From: Dehalococcoidia bacterium
GTDB lineage: Bacteria > Chloroflexota > Dehalococcoidia > Lucifugimonadales > Lucifugimonadaceae
Reading direction: 5' to 3'
NCBI GenBank assembly: GCA_026421185.1
Contig: JAPKCH010000006.1
Span: 1 to 64,000 of the forward strand
Length of the DNA stretch: 64,000 nucleotides
Numbering within the stretch: the stretch's first letter is position 1; the number at the start of each line of letters is the position of its first letter. The notes under the pieces are model-generated. The model saw nothing but the letters and a program-made list of their open reading frames with translations. It was not told the origin of the DNA and did no database searches. This document shows, piece after piece, positions 50,751 to 59,655 of the stretch. A program made the translations under genes and the position numbers.

Positions 50751-51152
50751 TTGACCGATAAGCCAGTTGAAACCTCAGAAGTTAAGTTCGAATCGTCGGC
50801 TAAGAAGAAGCGCTATACTCGACCGTGGGGCTCATACGAAGTGCTCACCAGTGGTCCTGGATTCCAGACCAAACGCTTGACAGTGAAGTCTGAAAAACGA
50901 CTTTCCTTGCAATGGCACCGACACCGTGACGAAACGTGGGTTGTGGCCCGCGGTACAGCGGAAGTTACAGTTGGTGAAGAGCAGCACACGCTTGGACGTG
51001 GCGAGACAATGTTCGTTGCTCGCAATATTCACCACCGGATAGCGAATATTTCAGCGGTTGAGCCTTTGGAGATCATCGAGATCCAAACAGGCGATTACTT
51101 AGGCGAAGACGATATCGTTCGAGTAGAAGATGACTTCGGTCGAGCTGAGTAG
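50751..51152 (+). CDS. Cupin protein (mannose-6-phosphate isomerase type II-like)
   Basis: 133 residues forming one cupin barrel. RPWGSYEVL is the start typical of the C-terminal domain of type II mannose-6-phosphate isomerase/GDP-mannose pyrophosphorylase; then RLSLQWHRHRDETWVVARGTA gives the first cupin motif (His, His, Glu) and FVARNIHHRIAN the second (His). The transferase domain is missing, so this is a stand-alone isomerase-like cupin. Start is TTG with GGAG 6 bases upstream. It precedes the Sec-peroxiredoxin by 128 bases. Confidence 0.88.
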   Translation: MTDKPVETSEVKFESSAKKKRYTRPWGSYEVLTSGPGFQTKRLTVKSEKRLSLQWHRHRDETWVVARGTAEVTVGEEQHTLGRGETMFVARNIHHRIANISAVEPLEIIEIQTGDYLGEDDIVRVEDDFGRAE

Positions 51153-51279
51153 GCTTTGTCTCTGCATCTGTCAGGTATAGTGCCGCATCTCAGGGTTGGC
51201 GGGACAAACGCAGACTTTTATTTTCGACAGAATTTATTGACGCCCAATTGCGGATCGCCAATGAACGGGGAGAGATTCG

Positions 51280-51750
51280 ATGGGCCAGCTTCTAGTAGAC
51301 GATAAATTTCCGGATATCGAATTGTCGATTGCCGGAGGTGGCACTATGTCGCTTCCAGGCGATGTGGCTGGTAGCTGGACCTACGTATTGCTCTATCGCG
51401 GAGGCTGGTGACCGTACTGCACTCGGCAGTTAGCCGATGTAGAAGCTTCGATTACTGAACTGAACGAACTCGGTATCAAGATCATTGCCGGAAATACGGA
51501 CGGCGATTCTGATACAGATCAAACACATTCGGATCACGATCTTTCGTTCCCAATTGCGCACAGTGTGCCGGTTGAAGTCGGCGAGAAGATTGGCGCTTGG
51601 ATTGGCGAGCGACAGGGTGAGCCGATGATTCAGCCGTGCGAATTTGTACTGCGACCCGACGGTACTGTGGCTGCCTCGTTGTATGCAACCACGCAGCTAG
51701 GCCGAATGAATCCGTCCGAGGTTGTTCGATTCGTGAAGGCGCGAATTTAA
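51280..51750 (+). CDS. Peroxiredoxin-like protein, predicted selenoprotein (GGWUPYC motif)
   Basis: With TGA 51409-51411 read as selenocysteine, the frame from ATG 51280 (GGGGAGAG 6 bases upstream) gives 156 residues of the AhpC/TSA-Redoxin type: MGQLLVDDKFPDIELSIA, then YVLLYRGGW-U44-PYC, TRQLADVEASITELNELG, and the late Arg in FVLRPDGTVAASLYA. U stands at the peroxidatic Cys of the common RGxWCPYC motif. The frame after U has 112 open codons of family-like sequence. Normal gene finding reports only a false C-terminal fragment of about 60 residues. Probable role: removal of hydrogen peroxide or organic peroxides in the cytoplasm. Confidence 0.9.
51417..51442 (+). promoter_or_regulatory. Candidate bacterial SECIS hairpin of the peroxiredoxin selenoprotein
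   Basis: CUGCA-(C)-UCGGC pairs with GCCGAUGUAG: 10 pairs with one bulged C and one G-U pair, closing a 5-base loop AGUUA. The loop has the G-U expected of bacterial SECIS elements and begins 16 bases after the UGA, at the near end of the known spacing range. Confidence 0.7.
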
Positions 51751-51790
51751 TAGAGCGTCACCTAGACGGTTCTTGTCGGCTTAGTGACTT

Positions 51791-51828
51791 CACCCTCACC
51801 CCAACCTTTTCCCACTGGGATAGGGGGC
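51791..51828. repeat. Dispersed inverted-repeat element, copy 2
   Basis: CACCCTCACCCCAACCTTTT is followed by CCCACTGGGATAGGGGGC. It matches copy 1 at 48379 over about 30 positions, with pairing changes in the arms (CCTTTTCCCA versus TGGGATAGGG, two imperfect pairs). It lies between the convergent peroxiredoxin and enolase-superfamily genes. Confidence 0.55.
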
Positions 51829-51841
51829 GAACTCGATGGGC

Positions 51842-52969
51842 CTACTTCAGTGCCACTGAACCGTCTTCTCGGATTGGTGGCGCTACTAGGGCAGGATCGA
51901 ATGGGTGCATCGCGGGGGCGTCTTCGTTGAAGATGACTCCAAGTCCCGGCTTCTCTGACGGCGTGTACCAGCCGCGTTCGAGCTTGATGATCTCATCGGT
52001 CATATCTCGGCGTGGCGCAATCTCTTCCTGCACCGATTCCTGAACGTCCCACGATGGCGATGAAGTGCCTATGGCAATGCATGCAGCAGTAGCGATTGGC
52101 CCTTGGAAGTTGTGCGGGCAAATCTTGATGTGATGCGCTTCAGCGATTGTTGCGATCTTCTTCACACCCGTAATTCCGCCTGCGACAGCGATGTCGGGTT
52201 TGAAGAACGCAGGCTTCGCAAGTTCTGCGTACTCACGGAACTCCCAAATGCCCATATTTCGTTCACCAACTGCGAGCGGGAGTCGCATTTTGGCTGCGAC
52301 GTCGCCCATAGCTACAACTGAATCAGGAACGATAGGATCTTCGATGAAATAGGGGCGCAGCTTGGCGACTTCTTCGCAGAATGCAATCGCTTCGTGCGGC
52401 TGCATGTTGCGGTGAATTTCGATTCCTATGTCGAAGTCCCAACCGACGGTTTCTCGAACGGCCTCGACCATTTCGACCGCCAAACCGATCATCCTGGTGT
52501 AAGTCAGCTCAGCCCAATTTTCAGGCATTGGAGTGAACTTGAGAGCGGAAAATCCCTGGTCGAGAGCTTTCTTGGCTCCAACTGCGCATTCCTCTGGAGT
52601 GTTGCCACCGATTCCTTGCGCTATACCGCGTATTTTATGACGAACTTTTCCGCCCAGAAGATCCCAAACTGGAGCCTGAAGTCGCTTGCCCTTGATGTCC
52701 CAAAGCGCCATATCTATGGCACTAATCGCTCCACCGATGCTGTTTCCTCGGAACGCCGAGTTATAGCGCCAGAGGTAGCTCCAGATGTGCTCAATATTGC
52801 CAGCGTCCATACCGATCAGCGCATCGGAGAATCCGTGAATGGTTGCCTCTGCGGCTTTCGGATATGACCAGTAGCACGACTCACCGATGCCTTCGGTACC
52901 ATCTTCCGTGGTGACTTTCACCACTAGATAACGGGACACAAAGAACGTTTCTATTTTCGAGATTTTCAT
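51842..52969 (-). CDS. Enolase-superfamily dehydratase (galactonate-dehydratase-like)
   Basis: 375 residues. After the capping domain (KISKIETFFVSRYLVVKV) the barrel shows the ligand set of the sugar-acid dehydratase branch: DIGIEIHRNM (Glu and a His acid), PYFIEDPIVPDS (Glu), LAVGERNMG (Glu) and KICPHNFQGPIATA with the second His. The first metal ligand is Glu rather than the usual Asp. Substrate probably a six-carbon aldonic or uronic acid, releasing a 2-keto-3-deoxy acid. It lies on the minus strand with a Gfo/Idh/MocA gene and a similar dehydratase. Confidence 0.85.
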   Translation of the reverse strand: MKISKIETFFVSRYLVVKVTTEDGTEGIGESCYWSYPKAAEATIHGFSDALIGMDAGNIEHIWSYLWRYNSAFRGNSIGGAISAIDMALWDIKGKRLQAPVWDLLGGKVRHKIRGIAQGIGGNTPEECAVGAKKALDQGFSALKFTPMPENWAELTYTRMIGLAVEMVEAVRETVGWDFDIGIEIHRNMQPHEAIAFCEEVAKLRPYFIEDPIVPDSVVAMGDVAAKMRLPLAVGERNMGIWEFREYAELAKPAFFKPDIAVAGGITGVKKIATIAEAHHIKICPHNFQGPIATAACIAIGTSSPSWDVQESVQEEIAPRRDMTDEIIKLERGWYTPSEKPGLGVIFNEDAPAMHPFDPALVAPPIREDGSVALK

Positions 52970-53035
52970 TTGTTTTTCTTGGGTTCATACATGGCTAGCA
53001 AGGATCGTGATCGTGTTAATACAGAGCCGGGGCTC

Positions 53036-54286
53036 CTAGATATTCCAGTGGGCGTTGATGCTGGCTTCGTATTGGGCTGTTTCTTCGTTTTCGATCTCTG
53101 CGACGGTTACGGGGCGACCGAGTACCGACGATTCGAGAGCAGCGTTACAAACTGCGAGGTCTTTGCGACCGACGTAGGCATCGACTTCCGGCTTGGTTCC
53201 GTCGGCAATACATTGCCCTAGTTCGTAGTATTCGAGCGCAACTAGGAAGCGGTCAGCGTCTTCAAATGGCGTGTCGTACGAACCGAGCCGATCGCTACCG
53301 AATAGTCGTGCTGGCAGTTCGTCCAAATGGAAATTGGGAACGAGTTCGAGAACTTCATCGCCTGTGACTTTTCCTACACCATCGATGGTGAGTGTCAGCG
53401 GGTCGCCTCGACGCTGCTTGGCGGGCTCCATCGAGCCTTTGCTGCCGTAGATCATTCCGTACTGAATTGGTTCGCCATGAGCCGCCCAGAACGATGTCCA
53501 CTGACCGATCGCACCGCTCTTGAACTTGAGTGTCGAAATGACCATATCTTCAGCTGTGGCATCGATTTCGTCGGGAACTTCGTTCGCCCAGTGGTCGTAG
53601 AAGTTGGCGACGCCGATTTTTTCGCCCTTGTATCGCTTGGGTTCCCAGATTTTCGATACAGCGTAGACCTCTTCGATATCGCCGAGGTAGTACATCATCT
53701 GATCGACAGCGTGGACACCGGCATCAACAAAGATTCCACCGATGTTCTTGTAGTGTCGCCACGGCCAAATGATGATGTCGTTTCCGCCCCGAGCCGATCC
53801 TAGAAGAAAGCTGTAGGGATCGCCGATAGCTCCAGAATCGAGAAGCGCTTTGTTGAGTCGACACATTGGGTCGCGTCGTTCTTGCTCACCAACACTGAGC
53901 ACTTTGCCGCTTCGCTTCCAAGCGTCGATAACTCGATTACAGCCTCGAACTGTGAGCGAAAGCGGTTTTTCGCAAAGAACGTTGTAGCCTAGATCGAACG
54001 CCATTTCGGCGACGAGATGATGTGATCCAGAATCGGTGGTGATATCGACCGCTTGGATATCGGGTCGCATCTTCTTCATTGTTTCCATCGAGGTGAAGAT
54101 TTCGGGGCGACTGCCGAGCATTTCCTCGGCTTTGTCAGCGAGGTGAATGGCATTTTCTTCACGGGTGTCGCATACCGCAACGAGTTCAACGTTGGCCATG
54201 CCGCTTTCGTAAAGAGCGCCAAGCGCACGTAAATGTCGGCCACCCATGCCGCCAGCACCGATTATCGCAATTGGAATTTTCACCAT
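53036..54286 (-). CDS. Gfo/Idh/MocA family oxidoreductase
   Basis: 416 residues. An N-terminal NAD(P) fold has IPIAIIGAGGMGGRHLRALG, then LVAVCDTREENAIHLADKAEE, and the family motif CEKPLSLTVRGC with the catalytic Lys. The C-terminal part binds the sugar-like substrate (IFVDAGVHAVDQMMYYLGDIEEVYA, with a possible His catalyst). It oxidises a cyclic polyol or sugar. The neighbour dehydratases on both sides of it suggest one sugar-acid route. Confidence 0.9.
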   Translation of the reverse strand: MVKIPIAIIGAGGMGGRHLRALGALYESGMANVELVAVCDTREENAIHLADKAEEMLGSRPEIFTSMETMKKMRPDIQAVDITTDSGSHHLVAEMAFDLGYNVLCEKPLSLTVRGCNRVIDAWKRSGKVLSVGEQERRDPMCRLNKALLDSGAIGDPYSFLLGSARGGNDIIIWPWRHYKNIGGIFVDAGVHAVDQMMYYLGDIEEVYAVSKIWEPKRYKGEKIGVANFYDHWANEVPDEIDATAEDMVISTLKFKSGAIGQWTSFWAAHGEPIQYGMIYGSKGSMEPAKQRRGDPLTLTIDGVGKVTGDEVLELVPNFHLDELPARLFGSDRLGSYDTPFEDADRFLVALEYYELGQCIADGTKPEVDAYVGRKDLAVCNAALESSVLGRPVTVAEIENEETAQYEASINAHWNI

Positions 54287-54301
54287 TAGTTTGATCCCTT
54301 T

Positions 54302-55435
54302 TTATCGGTCTTGAACGCTTCCGTCGAAGCCGATTGGGGTGTCGAGTATTTTTGGATTTTCGGGTCCGGAAAGGGCTGCTTCGTTTAGTTCGATACCGAG
54401 TCCTGGTCCTTCTGGAACGATGAGGTATCCATCGACCAGTTCAAGCGGAGTTACAAGTAGATCGCTTTTAGGTGGCTCCGATTCGCCTGTGTATTCCTGA
54501 AGCGCAAAGTTTGGAATACAGGCGTCGAGCTGAACACAGGCTGCCGTGCTAACTGGAGAAAGAGGATTGTGAGGAATGACCTTCACATGCTTCGCTTCAG
54601 CCATCGCTGCGACTTTCTTCGATCCTGAGAGTCCGCCACACAGGCAGAGATCAGGCCGAATGTACGATGCTGCATTCGCTTCGAGAAGTTGTTCATATTC
54701 GAAAATAGTTGTGAATCGCTCGCCGGTTGCGATTGGAATATTGCAGGCGTCGGCAACTTCACCCATTCGGGCTGGGCTATCAGGAAGCATAGGGTCTTCG
54801 TAGAAGAACGGATTGAATTGTTCGAGTCGTCTACCAAGCCAAATGCTTTCGGCGGGAGCCATCTGTCGATGGATTTCCACACAGATATCTACGTCGCCAC
54901 CAACCGCTTCTTTCACAGCACCCACGCGGTCAACTGCTTCGTCGGCCCACTCGGTGTACGACTTGTGGAGGTAGTAGTCGGACGAGAACGGAGTGAAGCG
55001 CACGGCGGTGAAACCGTCTTTCGCCGCGGCAACGGCACTCGCTACGAGATCATCTTTAGTATCTCCGCCAACATGCATGTAGCAGCGGACTTTGTCGCGG
55101 GTCTTTCCGCCCATTAAATCGTAGATCGGCACACCAAGTCGTTTGCCTTTGATGTCCCACAGCGCTATATCGATAGCGCTCAAAGCACCTTGAACGACCG
55201 AGCCCATGAAGTGAGATGAGCGGTAGAGCCACTGGTAGTGGTGCTCGATATAGTCGGGATTTTTGCCCTTGAGATACTCCGCCATCGTATCGACCATCGT
55301 CTTGGTAGGTCGTTGCCAGCCGTGGACTCCACCTTCACCGATGCCGACAGTGCCGTCTTCGCAATAAATGCGAATCAGCAGCCAGCGATCCCACAGCATG
55401 GTTTCGACTCGTTCGATCTTGGTTGGCGCTGGCAT
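54302..55435 (-). CDS. Enolase-superfamily dehydratase, galactonate-dehydratase-like
   Basis: 377 residues. Similar to the 51.8 kb protein: ICVEIHRQM, PFFYEDPMLPDS, IATGERFTTIFEYEQL and VKVIPHNPLSPVSTA, so it has the same ligand set with His acid and base. I start it at ATG 55435 (MPAPTKIERVETMLW), where capping-domain similarity begins; the open frame continues 37 residues to 55546. The two could act on related acids, or the C-terminal ends (differing strongly) could set substrate preference. Confidence 0.88.
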   Translation of the reverse strand: MPAPTKIERVETMLWDRWLLIRIYCEDGTVGIGEGGVHGWQRPTKTMVDTMAEYLKGKNPDYIEHHYQWLYRSSHFMGSVVQGALSAIDIALWDIKGKRLGVPIYDLMGGKTRDKVRCYMHVGGDTKDDLVASAVAAAKDGFTAVRFTPFSSDYYLHKSYTEWADEAVDRVGAVKEAVGGDVDICVEIHRQMAPAESIWLGRRLEQFNPFFYEDPMLPDSPARMGEVADACNIPIATGERFTTIFEYEQLLEANAASYIRPDLCLCGGLSGSKKVAAMAEAKHVKVIPHNPLSPVSTAACVQLDACIPNFALQEYTGESEPPKSDLLVTPLELVDGYLIVPEGPGLGIELNEAALSGPENPKILDTPIGFDGSVQDR

Positions 55436-55625
55436 TTTTGGGCAGGTCCGTTTCGGGATTTTTGTTTTCTTCAGGCGAGCAATAGCAGGCAAGAAACCTT
55501 TGTTAGCCGAGAAGGTAGCTCGGAATCGATGCGGATACAAGATCAATTCGGTTTGTGTTGTGCTCTTGGCGGAGTTATAACCACGGTATGAACGACTACA
55601 TTGGTGAACAAGAGAGAAGATTCAA

Positions 55626-57122
55626 TTGCTCGATCTAGTGATAAAAGGTGCGACGGTAATCGATGGTTCGGGGTCGGAAGGTCTGGTGCTGGACGTAGGC
55701 ATTGAAGGCGACAAGATCGTTGCGATAGCTCCAAGAATTGATGCTGAATCTGCCGAAACGCTCGATGCGATCGGACTGGTGCTGTCGCCGGGATTCATCG
55801 ACGTTCATTCGCACGACGATTTTCACGTTCTGATCGAACCTGAAGTTCGTCACAATATTTTGCAAGGGATTACGACTGCGATAGTTGGTAACTGCGGCTT
55901 TGGGGCTGCTGGTTCCGAGGCTGGCAAGGTTCAGATGAAGGCGATCAACGAGCCGAGTGCTGATCTTCCCGATTGGGCCGGGTATGCCGGTTATCTCGAT
56001 GAAGTCGACAAGATTTCACCGGTGTTGAACGTCGCTGCCTTGATCGGACATCACACTGCACGCCGAGAGGCTATGGGCGGTGTGGAAGATCGCCCGCCTA
56101 CGGATACCGAGCTCGCCGGGATGCTGGCTAACGTCAGCGAAGGCATGGAGGCGGGAGCTGTTGGGCTATCGACCGGACTGGTTTACGAACCCGGCCGGTA
56201 TGCAAACACTGAAGAAGTTGTTGCACTAACAAAGGTCGTTGGCAAACATGGCGGTCTCTACGTTTCTCACATGCGTGACGAGGGTGGAAGGCTTCTTGAT
56301 TCAGTCAAAGAGACGCTTCACATCGGAGAGGCTGCAGGAACTTCCGTTGAAATTTCGCATCACAAATCGGTTGGCAAAGATAACTGGGGCATGGTGACTC
56401 AGTCGCTAGAGCTGATCGAAGATGCGGTTGCACAGGGTCGTGACGTAACTGCCGATCAATATCCGTACACGGCTCGAAGCACGATGCTGTTTGCGCTCGT
56501 TCAGAACGGTACGTTCAACGACAGCGAAGGCGGGGCGATGGGCAAATCATCACCCGATGAAGTTTTGCTGTGTTCAGTACCGGGTCAAAGCGATTTCGAA
56601 GGTCGCTCGCTTCAAAGTTTTGTCGAAGAGTTCGATCTGCCGGGAGAAGAGGCAGCGAACAAGCTTCTTCGTGACTACTCCGGCGATATTTTGGTGGCTG
56701 CGTTTGGAATGGACGAAGGCGATGTTCGGATGGTCATGGCGCATTGGTCGACCATGATTGGAACCGATGGACTGGATCGTGGCTCGAAGCCTCATCCGCG
56801 AGCATGGGGCACTTATCCACGTGTGCTCGGCAAGTACGTTCGAGAAGAGGGGGTTATTTCTCTTGAGAACGCTATCTACAAGATGACTCACATGCCTGCC
56901 GCTAAGTTTGGAATCGCTGGCAGGGGATTGGTCAAAGAGGGCTACTACGCCGATCTGGTGTTGTTCGATCCTGATACCGTGATCGACGAAGCTACATATG
57001 AAAACTCCCGTGTCGGACCCACCGGGATGCCACATGTGATCGTGAACGGTAAGTTTGCGGTCAGAGACAGTAAGCACGCCGGATCAAGATCGGGTCGTGC
57101 TCTTCGTCGAGGTCAACTCTAG
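55626..57122 (+). CDS. N-acyl-D-amino-acid deacylase-like amidohydrolase
   Basis: 498 residues of the D-aminoacylase/dihydroorotase-type amidohydrolase group. Visible: LVIKGATVIDGSGSEG, FIDVHSHDDFHVLIEPEVRHN (HxH), TTAIVGNCGFGAA, LYVSHMRDEGGRLLDSV, VEISHHKSVGKDNWG and the C-terminal GVISLENAIYKMTHMPAAKFG, with YADLVLFDPDTV at the end. The SHH-type ligands and GNCG-loop Cys support a D-aminoacylase. Start is TTG 55626. Substrate may be an N-acyl-D-amino acid from cell-wall or peptide material. Confidence 0.9.
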   Translation: MLDLVIKGATVIDGSGSEGLVLDVGIEGDKIVAIAPRIDAESAETLDAIGLVLSPGFIDVHSHDDFHVLIEPEVRHNILQGITTAIVGNCGFGAAGSEAGKVQMKAINEPSADLPDWAGYAGYLDEVDKISPVLNVAALIGHHTARREAMGGVEDRPPTDTELAGMLANVSEGMEAGAVGLSTGLVYEPGRYANTEEVVALTKVVGKHGGLYVSHMRDEGGRLLDSVKETLHIGEAAGTSVEISHHKSVGKDNWGMVTQSLELIEDAVAQGRDVTADQYPYTARSTMLFALVQNGTFNDSEGGAMGKSSPDEVLLCSVPGQSDFEGRSLQSFVEEFDLPGEEAANKLLRDYSGDILVAAFGMDEGDVRMVMAHWSTMIGTDGLDRGSKPHPRAWGTYPRVLGKYVREEGVISLENAIYKMTHMPAAKFGIAGRGLVKEGYYADLVLFDPDTVIDEATYENSRVGPTGMPHVIVNGKFAVRDSKHAGSRSGRALRRGQL

Positions 57123-57218
57123 GTAAATCGTTTTAGTTTGGGAGTAGACTGCGCCCGAATAACAGCGTTCGAATAGTGTTTGAAACTATGGGACGCACAA
57201 GACCGCTAAGGAAATCAC

Positions 57219-58406
57219 GTGCCCGAAATAATCGAATCTGTAACGGTTACTCCCATACCGTCGAGCTATCAAAAAGAACTCGGCAAAAACGCTTACATCG
57301 ACAACATTGGTACGCAACGGCTTGAATGGGTCGTTCGTGCACGAAGTTCGAGCGGGGCTGAAGGCATTTCGATTGCGAATCGCATGATGCGTGAAGGTTC
57401 GGTCGAGAGCATGCTTGCGCACATTAGAGGCGCATTGCTGGGACGTGAAGTCGATCAGCTATTAGAGATTTCCGATGGCGTTGTTACTGGCGCGGGTCCA
57501 GGGATGGATCGCTGGTACCGTCGAAATGGCTGGATGACGATTCTGGCGTTCGATCTTGTTGGCAAGACCCGAGGTGTTTCTGCAATTGATCTGCTCGGTG
57601 GCAAGAAGCACGATTCGGTGCCTGCTTACGACACAACTCTCTATTTTCAAGATTTCCTGAATCCTACAAAAGGCGCTCAGCAGGTTGGTGATGAGGCTGC
57701 AAAAGCCGTTGCCGACGGCTGGCAAGCACTCAAGCTGAAGATGGGGCGAGGCGGCAGATGGATGCTCCCCGAAGCCGGAATGCGCCGTGACATTGAAGTG
57801 GTTCAGTCGGTTCGTGAATCGGTTGGACCCGATGTGAAAATCTACGTCGATGCGAACTTTGGCTACGATGGCCATCTTGATCTTTTGGACCAATACATCA
57901 AGGAAGTCACTCCACTCGATATCTTCTGGTTGGAGGAGATGATCACCCACGACGTCGATGGCTACAAAGCGATGCGAGAATCACTAGCGAAGCATGGCTC
58001 TTCAGCGTTGCTCACATGTGGTGAAGTAGATCGTAATCCGATCTCCGAAGTGTTCCAAGATCTTATCGATGATCGACTGATCGACGGCTATCAGCCCGAC
58101 ATCGTTGGTCATGGCTTTTTGGGCTGGATGGACCTCGAACGTCAGCTAGAAGGCACCGGTGTCCGAACCATTCCTCACAACTTTGGCAACGGCTGCTTCG
58201 GTAGCTACGCAAGCATCGTTTGGGGAGCGGCGTCGGAGACCTACGTTTCGCTCGAAGATGAACGAAATCTTCCGCACTACCTCACTCCGCTTCCTGAGTT
58301 CACGAATGGTGCATACGCACCGCCTACTGAACCGGGATTGGGCGTCGATATAGATGAGGCCGGTTATGCTCCGCATGCGAAGCATGAGAACAGGATGGAG
58401 GCGTAA
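57219..58406 (+). CDS. Enolase-superfamily protein of the mandelate racemase/muconate cycloisomerase type
   Basis: 395 residues. Barrel with K-x-K (ALKLKMGRGGRWM), IYVDANFGYDG (Asp), FWLEEMI (Glu), LLTCGEVDRNP (Glu) and IPHNFGNGC. The Lys-x-Lys base differs from the His-based dehydratases at 51.8 and 54.3 kb. The start GTG has AAGGAAA 5 bases upstream. It is a tandem relative of the next gene, 3 bases apart, and both probably act on sugar acids or related substrates. Confidence 0.87.
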   Translation: MPEIIESVTVTPIPSSYQKELGKNAYIDNIGTQRLEWVVRARSSSGAEGISIANRMMREGSVESMLAHIRGALLGREVDQLLEISDGVVTGAGPGMDRWYRRNGWMTILAFDLVGKTRGVSAIDLLGGKKHDSVPAYDTTLYFQDFLNPTKGAQQVGDEAAKAVADGWQALKLKMGRGGRWMLPEAGMRRDIEVVQSVRESVGPDVKIYVDANFGYDGHLDLLDQYIKEVTPLDIFWLEEMITHDVDGYKAMRESLAKHGSSALLTCGEVDRNPISEVFQDLIDDRLIDGYQPDIVGHGFLGWMDLERQLEGTGVRTIPHNFGNGCFGSYASIVWGAASETYVSLEDERNLPHYLTPLPEFTNGAYAPPTEPGLGVDIDEAGYAPHAKHENRMEA

Positions 58407-58409
58407 ATC

Positions 58410-59627
58410 ATGCATGAGCTATCACAGCACATGATCAACAAAATTACGATTACGCCAATTGAGGGTTACTTTGGCGCACCGGGCAAGGGCCGAATCGTAG
58501 GTCGTAACTCGAAGAGCGAGAACTACGGATACAACCAGCGCGAGTGGTTGCTGCAGGTATTTACCGATTCAGGATTGGTCGGATTGAGCAATGCTCGACC
58601 TGCCATGAACCGTGGCGGAATCCTTGATATCTACAATGATTTCCAAGATCTTATCGGTCAGAAGCTTTCAGGCTTTTTCACCGTTTATGGCGGACGAGTA
58701 ACCAATGTAAATCCTCGCTGGTCTGATTTGATCGATCGATACGGATTCCTCGATGTCGCCCTATTCGACTTGATTGGTCAGGCATTTTCTCAACCTGCCT
58801 ACAGTCTTCTTGGTGAGAAGGTTCGGGATAAGATCGAAGGCTACGATTCGAGTCTGTACTTCCAAGACCTAGTGAACCCTGCTGAAGGTGCGAACGCTGT
58901 CGCTATCGAAGCCGCTAAGGCGGTTGAGAAGGGTTGGCGGGCATTGAAGCTCAAGCTGGGACGTCCCGGCAAATGGTTCGAGCCAAATGCTGGTACCCGC
59001 CGTGACATCGAAGTAGTCGAAACGGTACGAGCAACAGTTGGAGACGACATAAAAATTCTTGTTGATGCCAACAACGGCTACGACGGTCGTCTTGATCTGC
59101 TAGAAGATTTCGTACGTGGAATCAGCGATCTCAACGTTATGTGGATGGAAGAGATGATCACCGAGAATATCTCTGAGTACCAGAAGCTGAACGAGTTCCG
59201 AGACAAGTACACGCCTAAAACGATGATCGTTGATGGCGAAACTCACAAAGGGCGCCAGACCATCTATTGGCAGTTGATGGAACATGGTTTACTTGATGCA
59301 ATTCAACCCGACATGCTCGACATGGGTTTCTGGCAGTTCCACGTGCTGGCTCGGGATATCGAGGAATCGGGAGTCGATACTCTTATTGCGCCACACAACT
59401 ACAACGCCGCATATCTTGGACTCCGAGCTGACATCCATTTCGGGGCAGCCACCAAGCGATTTGTAATTGCTGAAGACTCAACGCTCGACTTCGATCTGTA
59501 TCAGGGCGATGAGTACGTATTTGAAGAGGGAATGTACACAGTGCCTGATTCACCGGGGCTGGCAGTGAGTATTGATCAGGATCTTTATGATCGTGTGTAC
59601 AAGCAGCACGAAACAGTTATTAGCTAG
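58410..59627 (+). CDS. Enolase-superfamily protein of the mandelate racemase/muconate cycloisomerase type, paralog
   Basis: 405 residues. It has the K-x-K segment (ALKLKLGRPGKWFEP), ILVDANNGYDGRLD, VMWMEEMI, MIVDGETHKG and the late IAPHNYNA. The shared GTRRDIEVVETVRATVGDD block versus GMRRDIEVVQSVRESVG in the previous protein marks a tandem duplication. The third metal ligand is in GETHKG, where the paralog has GEVDRN. An ATG at 58431 would remove 7 residues, but GGAGG about 8 bases before 58410 supports the longer form. Confidence 0.87.
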   Translation: MHELSQHMINKITITPIEGYFGAPGKGRIVGRNSKSENYGYNQREWLLQVFTDSGLVGLSNARPAMNRGGILDIYNDFQDLIGQKLSGFFTVYGGRVTNVNPRWSDLIDRYGFLDVALFDLIGQAFSQPAYSLLGEKVRDKIEGYDSSLYFQDLVNPAEGANAVAIEAAKAVEKGWRALKLKLGRPGKWFEPNAGTRRDIEVVETVRATVGDDIKILVDANNGYDGRLDLLEDFVRGISDLNVMWMEEMITENISEYQKLNEFRDKYTPKTMIVDGETHKGRQTIYWQLMEHGLLDAIQPDMLDMGFWQFHVLARDIEESGVDTLIAPHNYNAAYLGLRADIHFGAATKRFVIAEDSTLDFDLYQGDEYVFEEGMYTVPDSPGLAVSIDQDLYDRVYKQHETVIS

Positions 59628-59655
59628 CCAACGGCATTAGGAATATTTTTCAACT

